From: Deltaproteobacteria bacterium HGW-Deltaproteobacteria-19
Lineage (GTDB): Bacteria > Desulfobacterota > Syntrophia > Syntrophales > PHBD01
Direction: 5' to 3'
DNA length: 62,132 nt
Assembly (NCBI GenBank): GCA_002841865.1
Contig: PHBD01000017.1
Span: forward strand, 1 to 62,132
Shown: piece after piece, positions 17,708-26,146 of the stretch
How the letters are laid out: every line of letters starts with the position of its first letter
Numbering within the stretch: the stretch's first letter is position 1
Notes under the pieces: generated by a model
The model's database searches: none
The model's input: only the letters and a program-made list of their open reading frames with translations
Told to the model about the DNA's origin: nothing
Program-made: the position numbers and the translations under genes

Positions 17708-20371
17708 ATGACGAACAGGGAAGTGAAACCAACCCTCTTCCTGGTGGACGGAAGCAACTACATCTTCCGGGCCTTTTACGCCATTCGCGACCTCTCCAAC
17801 TCCAAGGGATTTCCAACCAACGCCCTGTACGGCTTCACCAACATGCTCCTGAAGCTCATCCGGGAGAATGAGGTACAGTACATCGCTGTGGCCTTCGACG
17901 TGAAAGGTCCCACCTTCCGGCACAAGGCCTTCGATGCCTACAAGGCCAACCGCCGCGCTGTCCCGGAGGCGCTTCTGCCGCAGATCCCCTACGTCAAGGA
18001 AATTGTCCGGGGGTTTTCCATCCCGGTTCTGGAGCAGCAGGGGATCGAGGCGGACGACATTCTCGGTACCCTAGCCCGGCGCTATGCATCGCTGGGCTTG
18101 AAGGTCGTCCTGGTCTCGGGAGACAAGGACCTGATGCAGCTCGTTACGGACGATGTGATCCTCGTGGACACGATGAACGACAAGACCTACGACCGGAAGG
18201 CCGTCCGGGAGCGCTTCGGCGTGGAACCGGAGCAGGTGCCGGAGATTCTGGGTCTGATGGGCGACGCCTCGGACAATATCCCCGGGGTGCCCGGCATCGG
18301 CCAGAAAGGTGCCCAGCGGCTTATCGAGGAGTTCGGGTCCGTCGAGGCTGTCCTCGGGAATCTGGGAAAGGTGCACAATGCCCGGGCGAAGACCGCTCTG
18401 GCGGAGCATGCCGACCAGGCCCGCCTGAGCCGGGACCTGGCGGTCATTCGCATCGACGCCGACGTTCCCTTCGACCTGGAGGAGGCCCGTTGGAGTGGGC
18501 CGAATGCCGAGGTTCTCAAGGAGCTGTTCCGGGAATTCGAGTTCTCCTCGCTTCTCCAGCAGCTGAAAATCCGGGAACAGTCCGTGGAGGGGGACTACCG
18601 GCTCGTCTGGACGGAGGCGGAGATGAAGGTCCTCGTAGACCGCCTGTCCCGGGAGGATTCCTTCACCATCGGCATCCTCGTGGACGGCGAGGATCCCATG
18701 AAGGCGGACCTGGTGGGACTTTCGCTCTGTCCCGCCCCGGGAGAGGTCAGTTACCTGCCCCTCTCTCCGGACGGGGGGACCGAAGACGTGCTCCGCCTGC
18801 TCCAACCCCTTCTGGCCGATGTAAAGACGGCCAAGAACGGCCATGATCTGAAGGCGGTCCTGATCCTGCTCGCCAACCGGGGAATCCGGATGACGGGCCT
18901 CGGCTGTGACACCATGGTCGCCTCATACCTCCTGAATCCAGCGCGACCGTCCGTCGACCTGCCCGAAGTGGTCACGGAACATCTGGATCGACATATCCCG
19001 ACTCCTCGGGAAGTCGTGGGCAGCGGCGCCAAGGCCGTTCCCTTCCGGTATCTTCCCGAAGATGCCCGCCTGTCCTATGCCTGCAAGCGAACCGACGGGG
19101 TGGCGGGCCTGGTCCCGGTCCTCCTGGAGAAGATCCGGGGAGGCGGCTTCGGCGACCTCTTCCACCAGGTGGAGATGCCCCTGGTGGAGGTCCTGGCCGC
19201 GATAGAGCGGAAGGGCGTTCTGGTCGACGTGGAATTGCTGAAAAAGATTTCCCAGGAGATGGGCGGGCTTCTGTCGACTTCGGAGGAACAGATCCACACT
19301 CTGGCGGGGGAACGGTTCAACATCAACTCCCCGAAGCAGCTCCAGCAGATCCTCTTTGAGAAACTGAAGCTTCCCCGGGGACGTAAGACGAAAGAGGGAT
19401 ATTCCACCGATGTCGACGTCCTGACGAACCTGGCTGCCCAGCATGAACTGCCGGCGATGATCCTTTCGCACCGAAGCCTGGCGAAGCTCAAGTCGACCTA
19501 TGTGGACGCCCTGCCTCTCCTGGTGAACCCGAAAACAGGACGAATCCACACATCCTTCAACCAGACCGTCACGGCCACGGGGCGCCTCTCCAGCAGCAAC
19601 CCGAACCTGCAGAACATTCCCATCCGCACCCCCGAAGGGCGGCGAATCCGGCAGGCCTTCACGGCTCCCGAGGGAATGGAGATCGTCTCCGCCGACTACT
19701 CACAGATCGAACTCCGGGTTCTGGCTCACCTGTCGGGGGATCCGGCCCTGGTCGATGCCTTCACCTCCGAGGAAGACATCCATACCCGGACCGCCTCGGA
19801 TGTTTTCGGCGTCTTCCCGGGCATGGTGACGCCCGACATGCGCCGTCAGGCCAAGGTGATCAACTTCGGCATCCTCTACGGCATGAGCGCCTTCGGCCTT
19901 GCGAAGGAACTCGGGATTTACCAGAAACAGGCCCAAGCGTACATCGACGGATACTTCCAGCGCTATCAGGGGGTCCGGGCATTCCTGGACGGTATTCTCG
20001 ATGAGGCCCGCCGGCGCGGGTACGTCACCACCCTCCTGAACAGGCGCCGCTACCTGCCGGAGATCAACAGCTCCAACGTTGCCGTGCGCCAGTTCGCCGA
20101 GCGGACAGCCATCAACATGCCAATCCAGGGAACGGCCGCCGACCTGATCAAGGTGGCCATGGTGAATATCCAGCGTCTCCTGGAGAAGAAGAGACTCCAG
20201 TCGGCCATGATTCTCCAGGTCCACGACGAACTGGTCCTGGAGGTGCCTTCGCTGGAGAAGGAAGAGGTCATGGCCCTGGTGAAGCGGGAGATGGAGGAGG
20301 TCATCTCGCTTCAGGTTCCCCTGAAGGTCGACATCGGTTCCGGCCTGAACTGGGACGAAGCCCACGACTGA
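17708..20371 (+). CDS. polA: DNA polymerase I
   Basis: 887-residue family A polymerase for gap filling and Okazaki fragment processing. Residues about 1-290 are the 5'-3' exonuclease (FLVDGSNYIFRAFYAIRDLS; GDKDLMQLVTDD; LMGDASDNIPGVPGIG). The middle domain aligns to the 3'-5' exonuclease, but the E. coli metal ligands D355, E357 and D424 read Gly, Leu and Val, so proofreading looks inactive. Polymerase motifs are complete: A (SADYSQIELRVLAHLSGD), B (RRQAKVINFGILYGMSAFG) and C (LQVHDELVLEV). The frame opens at 17462, but ATG 17708 fits the family N-terminus and clears the preceding gene. Confidence 0.95.
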   Translation: MTNREVKPTLFLVDGSNYIFRAFYAIRDLSNSKGFPTNALYGFTNMLLKLIRENEVQYIAVAFDVKGPTFRHKAFDAYKANRRAVPEALLPQIPYVKEIVRGFSIPVLEQQGIEADDILGTLARRYASLGLKVVLVSGDKDLMQLVTDDVILVDTMNDKTYDRKAVRERFGVEPEQVPEILGLMGDASDNIPGVPGIGQKGAQRLIEEFGSVEAVLGNLGKVHNARAKTALAEHADQARLSRDLAVIRIDADVPFDLEEARWSGPNAEVLKELFREFEFSSLLQQLKIREQSVEGDYRLVWTEAEMKVLVDRLSREDSFTIGILVDGEDPMKADLVGLSLCPAPGEVSYLPLSPDGGTEDVLRLLQPLLADVKTAKNGHDLKAVLILLANRGIRMTGLGCDTMVASYLLNPARPSVDLPEVVTEHLDRHIPTPREVVGSGAKAVPFRYLPEDARLSYACKRTDGVAGLVPVLLEKIRGGGFGDLFHQVEMPLVEVLAAIERKGVLVDVELLKKISQEMGGLLSTSEEQIHTLAGERFNINSPKQLQQILFEKLKLPRGRKTKEGYSTDVDVLTNLAAQHELPAMILSHRSLAKLKSTYVDALPLLVNPKTGRIHTSFNQTVTATGRLSSSNPNLQNIPIRTPEGRRIRQAFTAPEGMEIVSADYSQIELRVLAHLSGDPALVDAFTSEEDIHTRTASDVFGVFPGMVTPDMRRQAKVINFGILYGMSAFGLAKELGIYQKQAQAYIDGYFQRYQGVRAFLDGILDEARRRGYVTTLLNRRRYLPEINSSNVAVRQFAERTAINMPIQGTAADLIKVAMVNIQRLLEKKRLQSAMILQVHDELVLEVPSLEKEEVMALVKREMEEVISLQVPLKVDIGSGLNWDEAHD

Positions 20372-20589
20372 ACAATCCGGGCGCTTCCCCGACGATCCGA
20401 AAGCCCTCCCGGGGACCCTCCCTCTGGCGCGGGCAGCCGGACGATTCCTTCTCCCGGGAAAAGCTTCATGGTCCTCACCCCCTTGGCGGCGACGGCGGGA
20501 AACGCCGGATACAGCCCCATGAACAGGACAACAGCGGCCAGGACATAAAGGTGTATGAAGGCAGTTCTTCCCTCCACGGCCTCCTTCAT
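20311..20589 (-). pseudogene. Small exported protein or truncated SagB-type nitroreductase remnant
   Basis: 92-codon frame coupled to the amidohydrolase (ATGA overlap at its stop). It starts with a signal-peptide-like segment (FIHLYVLAAVVLFMGLYPAF ending AVAA) and continues with FPGEGIVRLPAPEGGSPGG then LSDRRGSAR, which resembles the entry of SagB-type nitroreductases (pattern LPxPxxxGGxSLExALxxRRSxR) but stops there. The last 60 bp overlap the 3' end of polA antisense. Best explained as the N-terminal stump of a nitroreductase cut by a deletion; a genuine small lipid-facing protein cannot be excluded. Confidence 0.35.
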
Positions 20590-21332
20590 AATTCGACCTT
20601 CATCAGCTTGAGGATATTCGTCGAGACGATCTTTCTGATATCCTCCGCCGGCAGTCCCAGCCGCTCGATCTTCTGAAGTTCCTGGCAGGGTGTGCCGAAG
20701 GGGAAGTCGCTGCCGAAGAGGAGCCGGTCCGGACCGTAGCGGTCCAGGAACTTCACGATTTCCTGCCGGGAGGCCAGGGCCGTGTCGGCATATACCGTCC
20801 GGTCCTCCCAGATCCCTTCCCGGAAAAGAGCCGAAAATCCCCCGTTGAGCATTCCCATGTGAGGGATGATGACGACGGTCCGCCCGGCCACCCGGCTCAG
20901 GAAATACATTGTGTTTTCGTAGGACTCCTCCAGGACGACGGGCAGCTCGAGACGGAAGACCTCCTGGAGGAACTCGCCGCAGCGAGGATCGCCATATCGA
21001 TAGACCGGCTCGTACTCGTGTCGGTGCCACTTGACGCCGCGATAGCCTTTTCCCAGCTCTTCGTGGCGAAAGTCGTTCCAGACGAAGTAGTAAGCGAAGA
21101 AATCCTCGTGCTCTTTCTGGACGTCCAGCAGATACCTGTTCGCCCGCTGACGGCAGTCGACCCAGGCCTGGCTGTCCTCGAAGTGGTAGTCGTACCGGTC
21201 GTACACGTCCTCCACCGGGGCGAAGAGGCAGGCCCCGGCGATCGCCCCGTCATCGAGTTCACTCCGGATGAGGCCGTAGGGCTGGTTGACGTTCCGGATG
21301 CCGCAATGCATGTGGGAATCAATGATTTTCAC
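20586..21332 (-). CDS. Amidohydrolase-family (TIM-barrel) metal-dependent hydrolase
   Basis: 248-residue amidohydrolase-2 type protein (the ACMSD/gamma-resorcylate decarboxylase superfamily). It begins KIIDSHMHCG, giving the H-x-H metal motif on strand 1, has VVIIPHMGMLNGG for the later metal or catalytic His, and DRLLFGSDFPFGTP for the terminal catalytic Asp. A stretch EEDSYENTMYFL-like (EESYENTMYFLSRVAG) links barrel strands. The exact reaction (hydrolysis or non-oxidative decarboxylation) is not determined. Convergent with polA; the small frame at its 3' end appears translationally coupled. Confidence 0.85.
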   Translation of the reverse strand: MKIIDSHMHCGIRNVNQPYGLIRSELDDGAIAGACLFAPVEDVYDRYDYHFEDSQAWVDCRQRANRYLLDVQKEHEDFFAYYFVWNDFRHEELGKGYRGVKWHRHEYEPVYRYGDPRCGEFLQEVFRLELPVVLEESYENTMYFLSRVAGRTVVIIPHMGMLNGGFSALFREGIWEDRTVYADTALASRQEIVKFLDRYGPDRLLFGSDFPFGTPCQELQKIERLGLPAEDIRKIVSTNILKLMKVEL

Positions 21333-21367
21333 GGGGATTTCTCCTGGGCGGGAGCCTTGATTTATTT

Positions 21368-21396
21368 TTGCTTCCCCCGGGGGAATATGCTATAGG
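21368..21396 (+). promoter_or_regulatory. Probable tRNA-Arg promoter
   Basis: TTGCTT (21368-21373) and TATAGG (21391-21396) with 17-bp spacing lie about 45 bp before the tRNA. Match is moderate; position supports it. Confidence 0.4.
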
Positions 21397-21440
21397 CACC
21401 TCCTCTTCCGGTCAACCGCAATCCACATGGCCTGTACCGT

Positions 21441-21517
21441 GCGCCCATGGCTCAGCTGGATAGAGCGTCGGACTACGAATCCGGATGTCGGAGGTTCGAA
21501 TCCTCCTGGGCGCGCCA
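21441..21517 (+). tRNA. tRNA-Arg(ACG)
   Basis: 77-nt cloverleaf with encoded CCA. Acceptor stem GCGCCCA pairs with TGGGCGC, D stem GCTC/GAGC, anticodon stem TCGGA/TCCGG around loop CTACGAA with anticodon ACG (21475-21477), and T arm GGAGG-TTCGAAT-CCTCC. This is the only complete copy; its 3' part from the anticodon loop onward is repeated four more times downstream, so it is the attachment locus of the accessory region. Confidence 0.97.
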
Positions 21518-21525
21518 ATTGTTGC

Positions 21526-21567
21526 GAGGGGTTGCAGATTACGGTCTGCGACCCCTCTTCCTTTTTT
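21526..21567 (+). terminator. Rho-independent terminator of tRNA-Arg
   Basis: Thirteen-pair hairpin (GAGGGGTTGCAGA with TCTGCGACCCCTC, one wobble) followed by TTCCTTTTTT. The same hairpin, in varying states of decay, follows each of the tRNA fragments downstream. Confidence 0.9.
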
Positions 21568-21639
21568 GCTACCCCATAGCTACCCCGAAACAGCTTTCTG
21601 AGTGATCACTGTCAGGCGTAATCTGTTCGGCGACACAGA

Positions 21640-21846
21640 TTAATAGAATCGGCTGATCTCCCCCCCCCCCCCAAACGAATCAAGTTCTTGTGTTAGGGCA
21701 GCGACATAAAGCTGGGCCAAGGCCACGCTCAGGACGGTGTCGTCCGTGAACCTGCAGCCCGGGGAGAAGAGGGGGAAATGGGAGGTCTTGATGGGCCGGC
21801 GTTCGTACACGGACCCGATAATGTCTCCGGCGATTGCTCTGAGCAT
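21640..21846 (-). pseudogene. ADP-ribosylglycohydrolase N-terminal fragment
   Basis: 68-codon remnant starting MLRAIAGDIIGSVYE and reaching CRFTDDTVLSVALAQ, the N-terminus and metal-binding TDDT motif of ADP-ribosylglycohydrolases (DraG/ARH fold, about 250-300 residues). The rest is missing; the frame degenerates after the TDDT helix and runs through a 13-base C tract (21660-21672). RBS-like GGGGGACACT precedes the ATG. Located in the first cassette just after the tRNA, so probably truncated by an insertion event. Confidence 0.7.
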
Positions 21847-22050
21847 AGTGTCCCCCGAATCAAATTATAGAGCATTATTGGGGGAAGAGTAATGAAGAAG
21901 GCGGGTTAGGTGACTCTACTTCCAGAGTGGGTATGGATCCGTAACAAACATTAGGACTGGATTGACAAGACCGCCCGTATTCCATATCGTCATGCCATAG
22001 ATTCATGTCCTGCTTGATCAATAGCCTCGGAAACAGAAAAGGAGGAAGCC

Positions 22051-23118
22051 ATGAAGCGGATTATGTTGTTCGTCTTCGTTTTCGCTTTCTGGTCCACTGC
22101 CCAGGCGGGCGTGTTCGACCAGATCAAGGGGGTCACGGACACGTTGGAGAAGGTGACCAAACCCATCACGCAGCCCACCCGGAAGGCACCGACATCAACA
22201 CCCACAACATCATCCCCGGACAGGGCGGTCCACGGCATCCCCGGACGTCCGACCGAATCCCAGGAGGTCAAAAAACTTCGGATAGACTTCGAGAAGGCTT
22301 ACTGGAGTAAGTATAGCGACGTTTACAGATTCTGGATGCAGTATTACGACAGCCCCGACAGGTATTTCGACTATGCCCCGGAAACGCTCCCCAGGGGCAG
22401 GGAAGCTTTCAGGGAGATCAGCGAAGGCTGTACAACCCGGTTCCAGGGCGTGACAGACGACCCGCGAGGTGATCGCCTGGCACGGTACAGCGTCTGGTGC
22501 AAGATGGCCATCGAGGGGGATGCGTGGCTCAAGCGGGCCGTGACCAACAAGGCGACATTCTACATCAACCAGGTTGGCGAGTCATTCGTGAACCAATCCA
22601 AACTGCTGGCCGAGAGCAAGGGCAGCCTCGGCACCTGGGACCTTCAGTATTACCTGAACCCGGAAGCGCGGAAGGCGGAGATCCTCAAGTTCATGGAAAA
22701 GGACCTGAAGTTTGTCGGCATCGAGAAACCCCCGGACGAGGCCTTTGCCAAGGCCGATGCAGCTCTGGCCAAATTGATTGGGGAGATCAGGGAGCAGGTC
22801 AAGAACTGGCCCTGCTACCCCGACGGGACCCCTATGTCCGACGCCTTCGTCCAAAAAGCCGTCCTGAACGATCACAAAGGGTCGAAGTTCATCAAAAACT
22901 ACCGGCAGTCTGTGGGCTGGGAAGTCAGGCTCAACGCCCTCGGTGTCCCCACGCACCGAAGGATGGGGGGCAAGGCCATCTTCAAACTCCCCAACGAGAC
23001 CTGGTGCCGCGCCTGGTATTACACTTACTTGCAAGACTACCAGGGTCGGGGATACGGTAAGAGTTACTTTAATTACGGACCCCAGATTGGCCAAACCTCA
23101 ATCTGCGACTGCCCATAG
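22051..23118 (+). CDS. Exported protein of unknown function
   Basis: 355-residue protein with a clear signal peptide (KRIMLFVFVFAFWSTAQAG; cleavage after AQA). A Pro/Thr/Ser-rich linker (about residues 42-65) leads to a domain rich in Tyr and Trp with pairs of Cys (CTTRF, WCKMA, WPCYPDG, TWCRAW, CDCP). No family was recognised. RBS AAAAGGAGGAAGCC precedes ATG 22051. It is the only intact gene of the first tRNA-fragment cassette. The seven mostly spaced Cys suggest an oxidised periplasmic fold, which is inference. Confidence 0.7.
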   Translation: MKRIMLFVFVFAFWSTAQAGVFDQIKGVTDTLEKVTKPITQPTRKAPTSTPTTSSPDRAVHGIPGRPTESQEVKKLRIDFEKAYWSKYSDVYRFWMQYYDSPDRYFDYAPETLPRGREAFREISEGCTTRFQGVTDDPRGDRLARYSVWCKMAIEGDAWLKRAVTNKATFYINQVGESFVNQSKLLAESKGSLGTWDLQYYLNPEARKAEILKFMEKDLKFVGIEKPPDEAFAKADAALAKLIGEIREQVKNWPCYPDGTPMSDAFVQKAVLNDHKGSKFIKNYRQSVGWEVRLNALGVPTHRRMGGKAIFKLPNETWCRAWYYTYLQDYQGRGYGKSYFNYGPQIGQTSICDCP

Positions 23119-23452
23119 TGTAAAGTGCCTTTATCGCAAAGGTTCCACATGAATTTGCTCTGTCCGCAGAGTCCTGCCAGTTCGTGGGTGGGGTAGGTCA
23201 TACGACCTTAGTCTCAATGATTCCGGAAACAGAACGGGGAGGTCCTGCTATGGAGAATATCGCTGTTGGTGAGCGGTTCCACCGCAAGATCCTGGTAAGT
23301 ACAGATCCTTCCCGCTGTGAAGTCACTGTGAACCAAAATAACCAGGGAATACTGGAAAGAGCCAGGGAGGTCCCCTTCCTGTGTGGCCATTTTCTCTAAT
23401 AAAACCGAATATATCGGGTAGAACCGGAAAGCGAGCCCCCCTCTTATTTTGC
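23119..23452. other. Gene-free segment before tRNA fragment copy 2
   Basis: No convincing gene. A short frame at 23250-23399 has no RBS or family. The last 70 bp (from about 23385), including CCGAATATATCGG, resemble the sequence just before copy 4 (about 32161-32230), suggesting a conserved element end. Confidence 0.5.
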
Positions 23453-23552
23453 CTACAAATCCGGATGTCGGAGGTTCGAATCCTCCTAGGCGCGCCAATT
23501 ATTACGAGGGGTTGCAGATCACGGTCTGCGGCCCCTCTTCTTTTTTGCTACC
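23453..23552 (+). repeat. tRNA-Arg 3' fragment plus terminator, copy 2
   Basis: Near-identical to 21473-21567 from the anticodon loop (CTACAAA in place of CTACGAA) through the T arm, acceptor 3' strand, CCA and the whole terminator hairpin with its T run. The 5' half of the tRNA is absent. Marks the end of cassette 1. Confidence 0.95.
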
Positions 23553-23787
23553 GTATACAAGAAATCATCAATCTCATATCAGTATCAATATGGTGCCATT
23601 TCCGTATTCTGTCCAGTCGACATCTTCCTGAAAGTGAGCGGACAGCGATTCATCGGTCAGGCGGGCCCATGGCATAGTCTGCCGCCGGGAATTCGGAATC
23701 AGGGCCGGCTTGACTTACAACTGCAACAAGCCTACACTTCGTCGTGATAAAAGCAATGTTTATCAAACATCAAAATGTGGAGGAAAT

Positions 23788-24957
23788 ATGAACGCTTACA
23801 TTGACTATCCCAAGCGCATAGTGAAGATACAGGAAGAGATGAAGAAGTCCGATATCGATCTTTTCGTGGGCACGCGAACGGTAAGCCTGAGCTATGTTGC
23901 CGGCGCTTTTATCCCCTGGAGAAGCGCCGTGATCGTATCAAAAGATGGAGATGCCGGTCTGGTTTCCATGCTGCTCGACTGCGAGCGGCTGAAGAACGAG
24001 TCCTGGCTGGGCAGAATCTCATCCTATGCTCCCCTGCCCGGCATGGATCTCATGGACCTCATCATCCATTTCGTCAGGCAGAACGGCGCCGAAAAGGGAA
24101 GGATCGGCGTGGAGCTTGGCCATTCCCCTCGCGGGAATACGGGATACCTGTTTGCCACGGAATATGAACTCCTGAAAAATGCGCTGCCGGAGGCGACGTT
24201 CGTCAACGCGATTCACGTCGTGGACCGGGCCTCCTATATCAAGGAACCGGGCGAAATCAAGCTGATGCGCCAGGCCGCCGCCATGGCGGATGCCGGAATC
24301 AAATGTGTCGAGGATTCACTGGAGATCGGCATGACGGAAACGGAAATCGCCGGCATCGGCGAAATGGAGCTGCGCCGCCTCGGCAGCGAATACCACTGGG
24401 CGATCACCGGATCGTCCGAGGTTGCCTCCGGATACAGGGCGACGTATTCCATGAACGGAACGACCCAGCCCACTCAGAAAATGGTGCAGATAGGTGAAAA
24501 TATCATCGTCGATCTGCACCCGCTTTATCAGCTGTATCCATCTGATCTTGCTCACAATTTCATTTTAGGAAAGCCGTCTCCGGAACAAAGGAAGCTGGCC
24601 GACGCTTATCTCAAGACAGCGGAAACGATTGTCCGTAATTTTAAGGCGGGGAACAAGGTTGGTGATATCTGCAAGACGGTGATGGATCTGTTGACGGAAC
24701 TGGGTTACGCCCAATATACGATTCCTTCCTTCGGTCACGGACTTGGTGTGTTCGGCCATGAATGGTATCCGGCCATCGTCAACAATGATGAATTCCGCGA
24801 TGTCGTTCTCGAGGAGAATGTCGTCGAAGTGGCATTCCTGGCCATGACCGTCCCCGGTGTATGCGGCATGAGATTGGAGTGTCCGGTACTGGTTACGAAG
24901 GACGGCGGGGAGATGCTCTGCAAAACGCCCCTGGAGCTGACGATCATCAACGTTTAA
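23788..24957 (+). CDS. M24-family metallopeptidase (Xaa-Pro peptidase/creatinase fold)
   Basis: 389-residue pita-bread-fold protein. N-terminal creatinase-like domain (about 1-135) then the M24 catalytic domain. All five metal ligands can be placed: Asp in IIVDLHP, Asp in YPSDLAHNF, His in SFGHGLGVFGHE, Glu in VVEVAF and Glu in MRLECPVLV. This favours a metallopeptidase that removes residues before proline over a metal-free creatinase. ATG 23788 follows TGGAGGAAAT; the upstream ATG at 23710 lacks an RBS. First gene of cassette 2, alone on the plus strand before oppositely oriented genes. Confidence 0.88.
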   Translation: MNAYIDYPKRIVKIQEEMKKSDIDLFVGTRTVSLSYVAGAFIPWRSAVIVSKDGDAGLVSMLLDCERLKNESWLGRISSYAPLPGMDLMDLIIHFVRQNGAEKGRIGVELGHSPRGNTGYLFATEYELLKNALPEATFVNAIHVVDRASYIKEPGEIKLMRQAAAMADAGIKCVEDSLEIGMTETEIAGIGEMELRRLGSEYHWAITGSSEVASGYRATYSMNGTTQPTQKMVQIGENIIVDLHPLYQLYPSDLAHNFILGKPSPEQRKLADAYLKTAETIVRNFKAGNKVGDICKTVMDLLTELGYAQYTIPSFGHGLGVFGHEWYPAIVNNDEFRDVVLEENVVEVAFLAMTVPGVCGMRLECPVLVTKDGGEMLCKTPLELTIINV

Positions 24958-24966
24958 GGGTACCCC

Positions 24967-24996
24967 AAAAAACTGGACCGGTTTGGGGGACAGATC
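24967..24996 (+). repeat. Short repeat A with GACCGGTTTGGGGG core
   Basis: The core GGACCGGTTTGGGGGACAG recurs with few changes at 27124-27153 (direct) and 32366-32393 (inverted). It resembles a terminal inverted repeat of an insertion sequence; no transposase is left nearby. Confidence 0.6.
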
Positions 24997-25006
24997 AGCG
25001 GCGATG

Positions 25007-25999
25007 TCACATGGGTTTCAAACTCCGGGCAAGTTTCAGTTTCATGAATAACCATGGCGCACCTGCGGAAATCCACAGGCCAATGAGGGCAAAGCGCAGA
25101 TAGCGCAACACATACGGTACAAATGAGTCTCCGCGAGGGAATATCGCTCGCAGGCCAAGATATATAATCAGAAGCCCTGCTAAACCAGGCAAAAGACGCA
25201 CGCCCCTCTGCCAGAATCCCCCGTCCGAAACATATCCTCCCTTCGACTCCGTCCAAACCAGACCTGCCAACATACCGAATAAAGTCGCAGCAAATGTAAT
25301 GGCGTTATTGAGTGTCACTGGTGCGGGAAGTGGATCCGCTCCCGCTTGCCTGGCATTCGCCATCCAATCAGCGGGCATCACCCATCCATGCAATGAAGCA
25401 AAAGTAATCACCCCGGATACGAGCATTGCCATCGAGAGAACGAATGCCAGTCCGACCTGCTGTCTCGGTGACTTCTTTTTTGCTCTGGCCGCAACAGCAT
25501 CCCACCAGTGCACAAAAGCCCAGAGCACCAACGCGCCCAGAGCCCAACCGACCAAAACATCATGGGGAAAATGGGCAGCCAGGTACAGGCGGGAAAGCCC
25601 TATCATGAAAATGATGAAAACAGCCGCTGCATATGCCCAGGGACGCTTTACCAGCGATGCTGCCAAGCCCCACAGACTGGCCGCAATCTGGGCATGCCCT
25701 GATGGGATGCCGAAAGAAGTTTCGGGCGCAAAGGCTTTCAGATGTGTGCTGAGCCAATAGGGGCGAGGGCCCTGAAAGGAAAGTTTCAGGATGTCATTCA
25801 GACCGCCAGAGAGCAACAAAATCGTTCCAACCCGTAAACCTGCCTTAGCGTCAACGCTCCAGTAGATAATTGGCAAGGCCAGCAAGAAGAATTCTTCCGT
25901 CCCCAGGAAGGAAAACAATTTCATTGGAATTACAAGCCACGCACCCAGTCCCTGCAACCAGGTGATGAATGCAATTCCACTCTGAAAGATTGGTTCCAT
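25007..25999 (-). CDS. PAP2-family membrane phosphatase
   Basis: 330-residue membrane protein with the three PAP2 phosphatase motifs: K-x6-RP (KLSFQGPRPYW), PSGH (GIPSGHAQIAAS) and SR-x5-H-x3-D (SRLYLAAHFPHDVLVG). At least eight hydrophobic helices are seen, with extra ones in the C-terminal half beyond the core. Such enzymes dephosphorylate lipid phosphates such as phosphatidic acid or undecaprenyl pyrophosphate on the outer side of the membrane. ATG 25999 follows GTTGGAGGAAC; the earlier ATG 26059 has no RBS. Its 3' end lies against repeat A. Confidence 0.9.
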   Translation of the reverse strand: MEPIFQSGIAFITWLQGLGAWLVIPMKLFSFLGTEEFFLLALPIIYWSVDAKAGLRVGTILLLSGGLNDILKLSFQGPRPYWLSTHLKAFAPETSFGIPSGHAQIAASLWGLAASLVKRPWAYAAAVFIIFMIGLSRLYLAAHFPHDVLVGWALGALVLWAFVHWWDAVAARAKKKSPRQQVGLAFVLSMAMLVSGVITFASLHGWVMPADWMANARQAGADPLPAPVTLNNAITFAATLFGMLAGLVWTESKGGYVSDGGFWQRGVRLLPGLAGLLIIYLGLRAIFPRGDSFVPYVLRYLRFALIGLWISAGAPWLFMKLKLARSLKPM

Positions 26000-26146
26000 G
26001 TTCCTCCAACTCCGCGACGCTCGAAATCGAATTGAAGTGAGGATTAACGATTGTAACAAGCATTATTGACGGAGCAAAACCGTTATGTAGATCGCTGCAA
26101 CGACAGGAAGAAAAAGGGTGATGGTTTTGCCCCGAATAAAGGCCCT

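Noticed and set aside
23214-23498. Minus-strand frame with RLGGFEPPTSG-like start
   Set aside because: This is the well-known false translation of the antisense of tRNA T arms and acceptor ends; it covers tRNA fragment copy 2.
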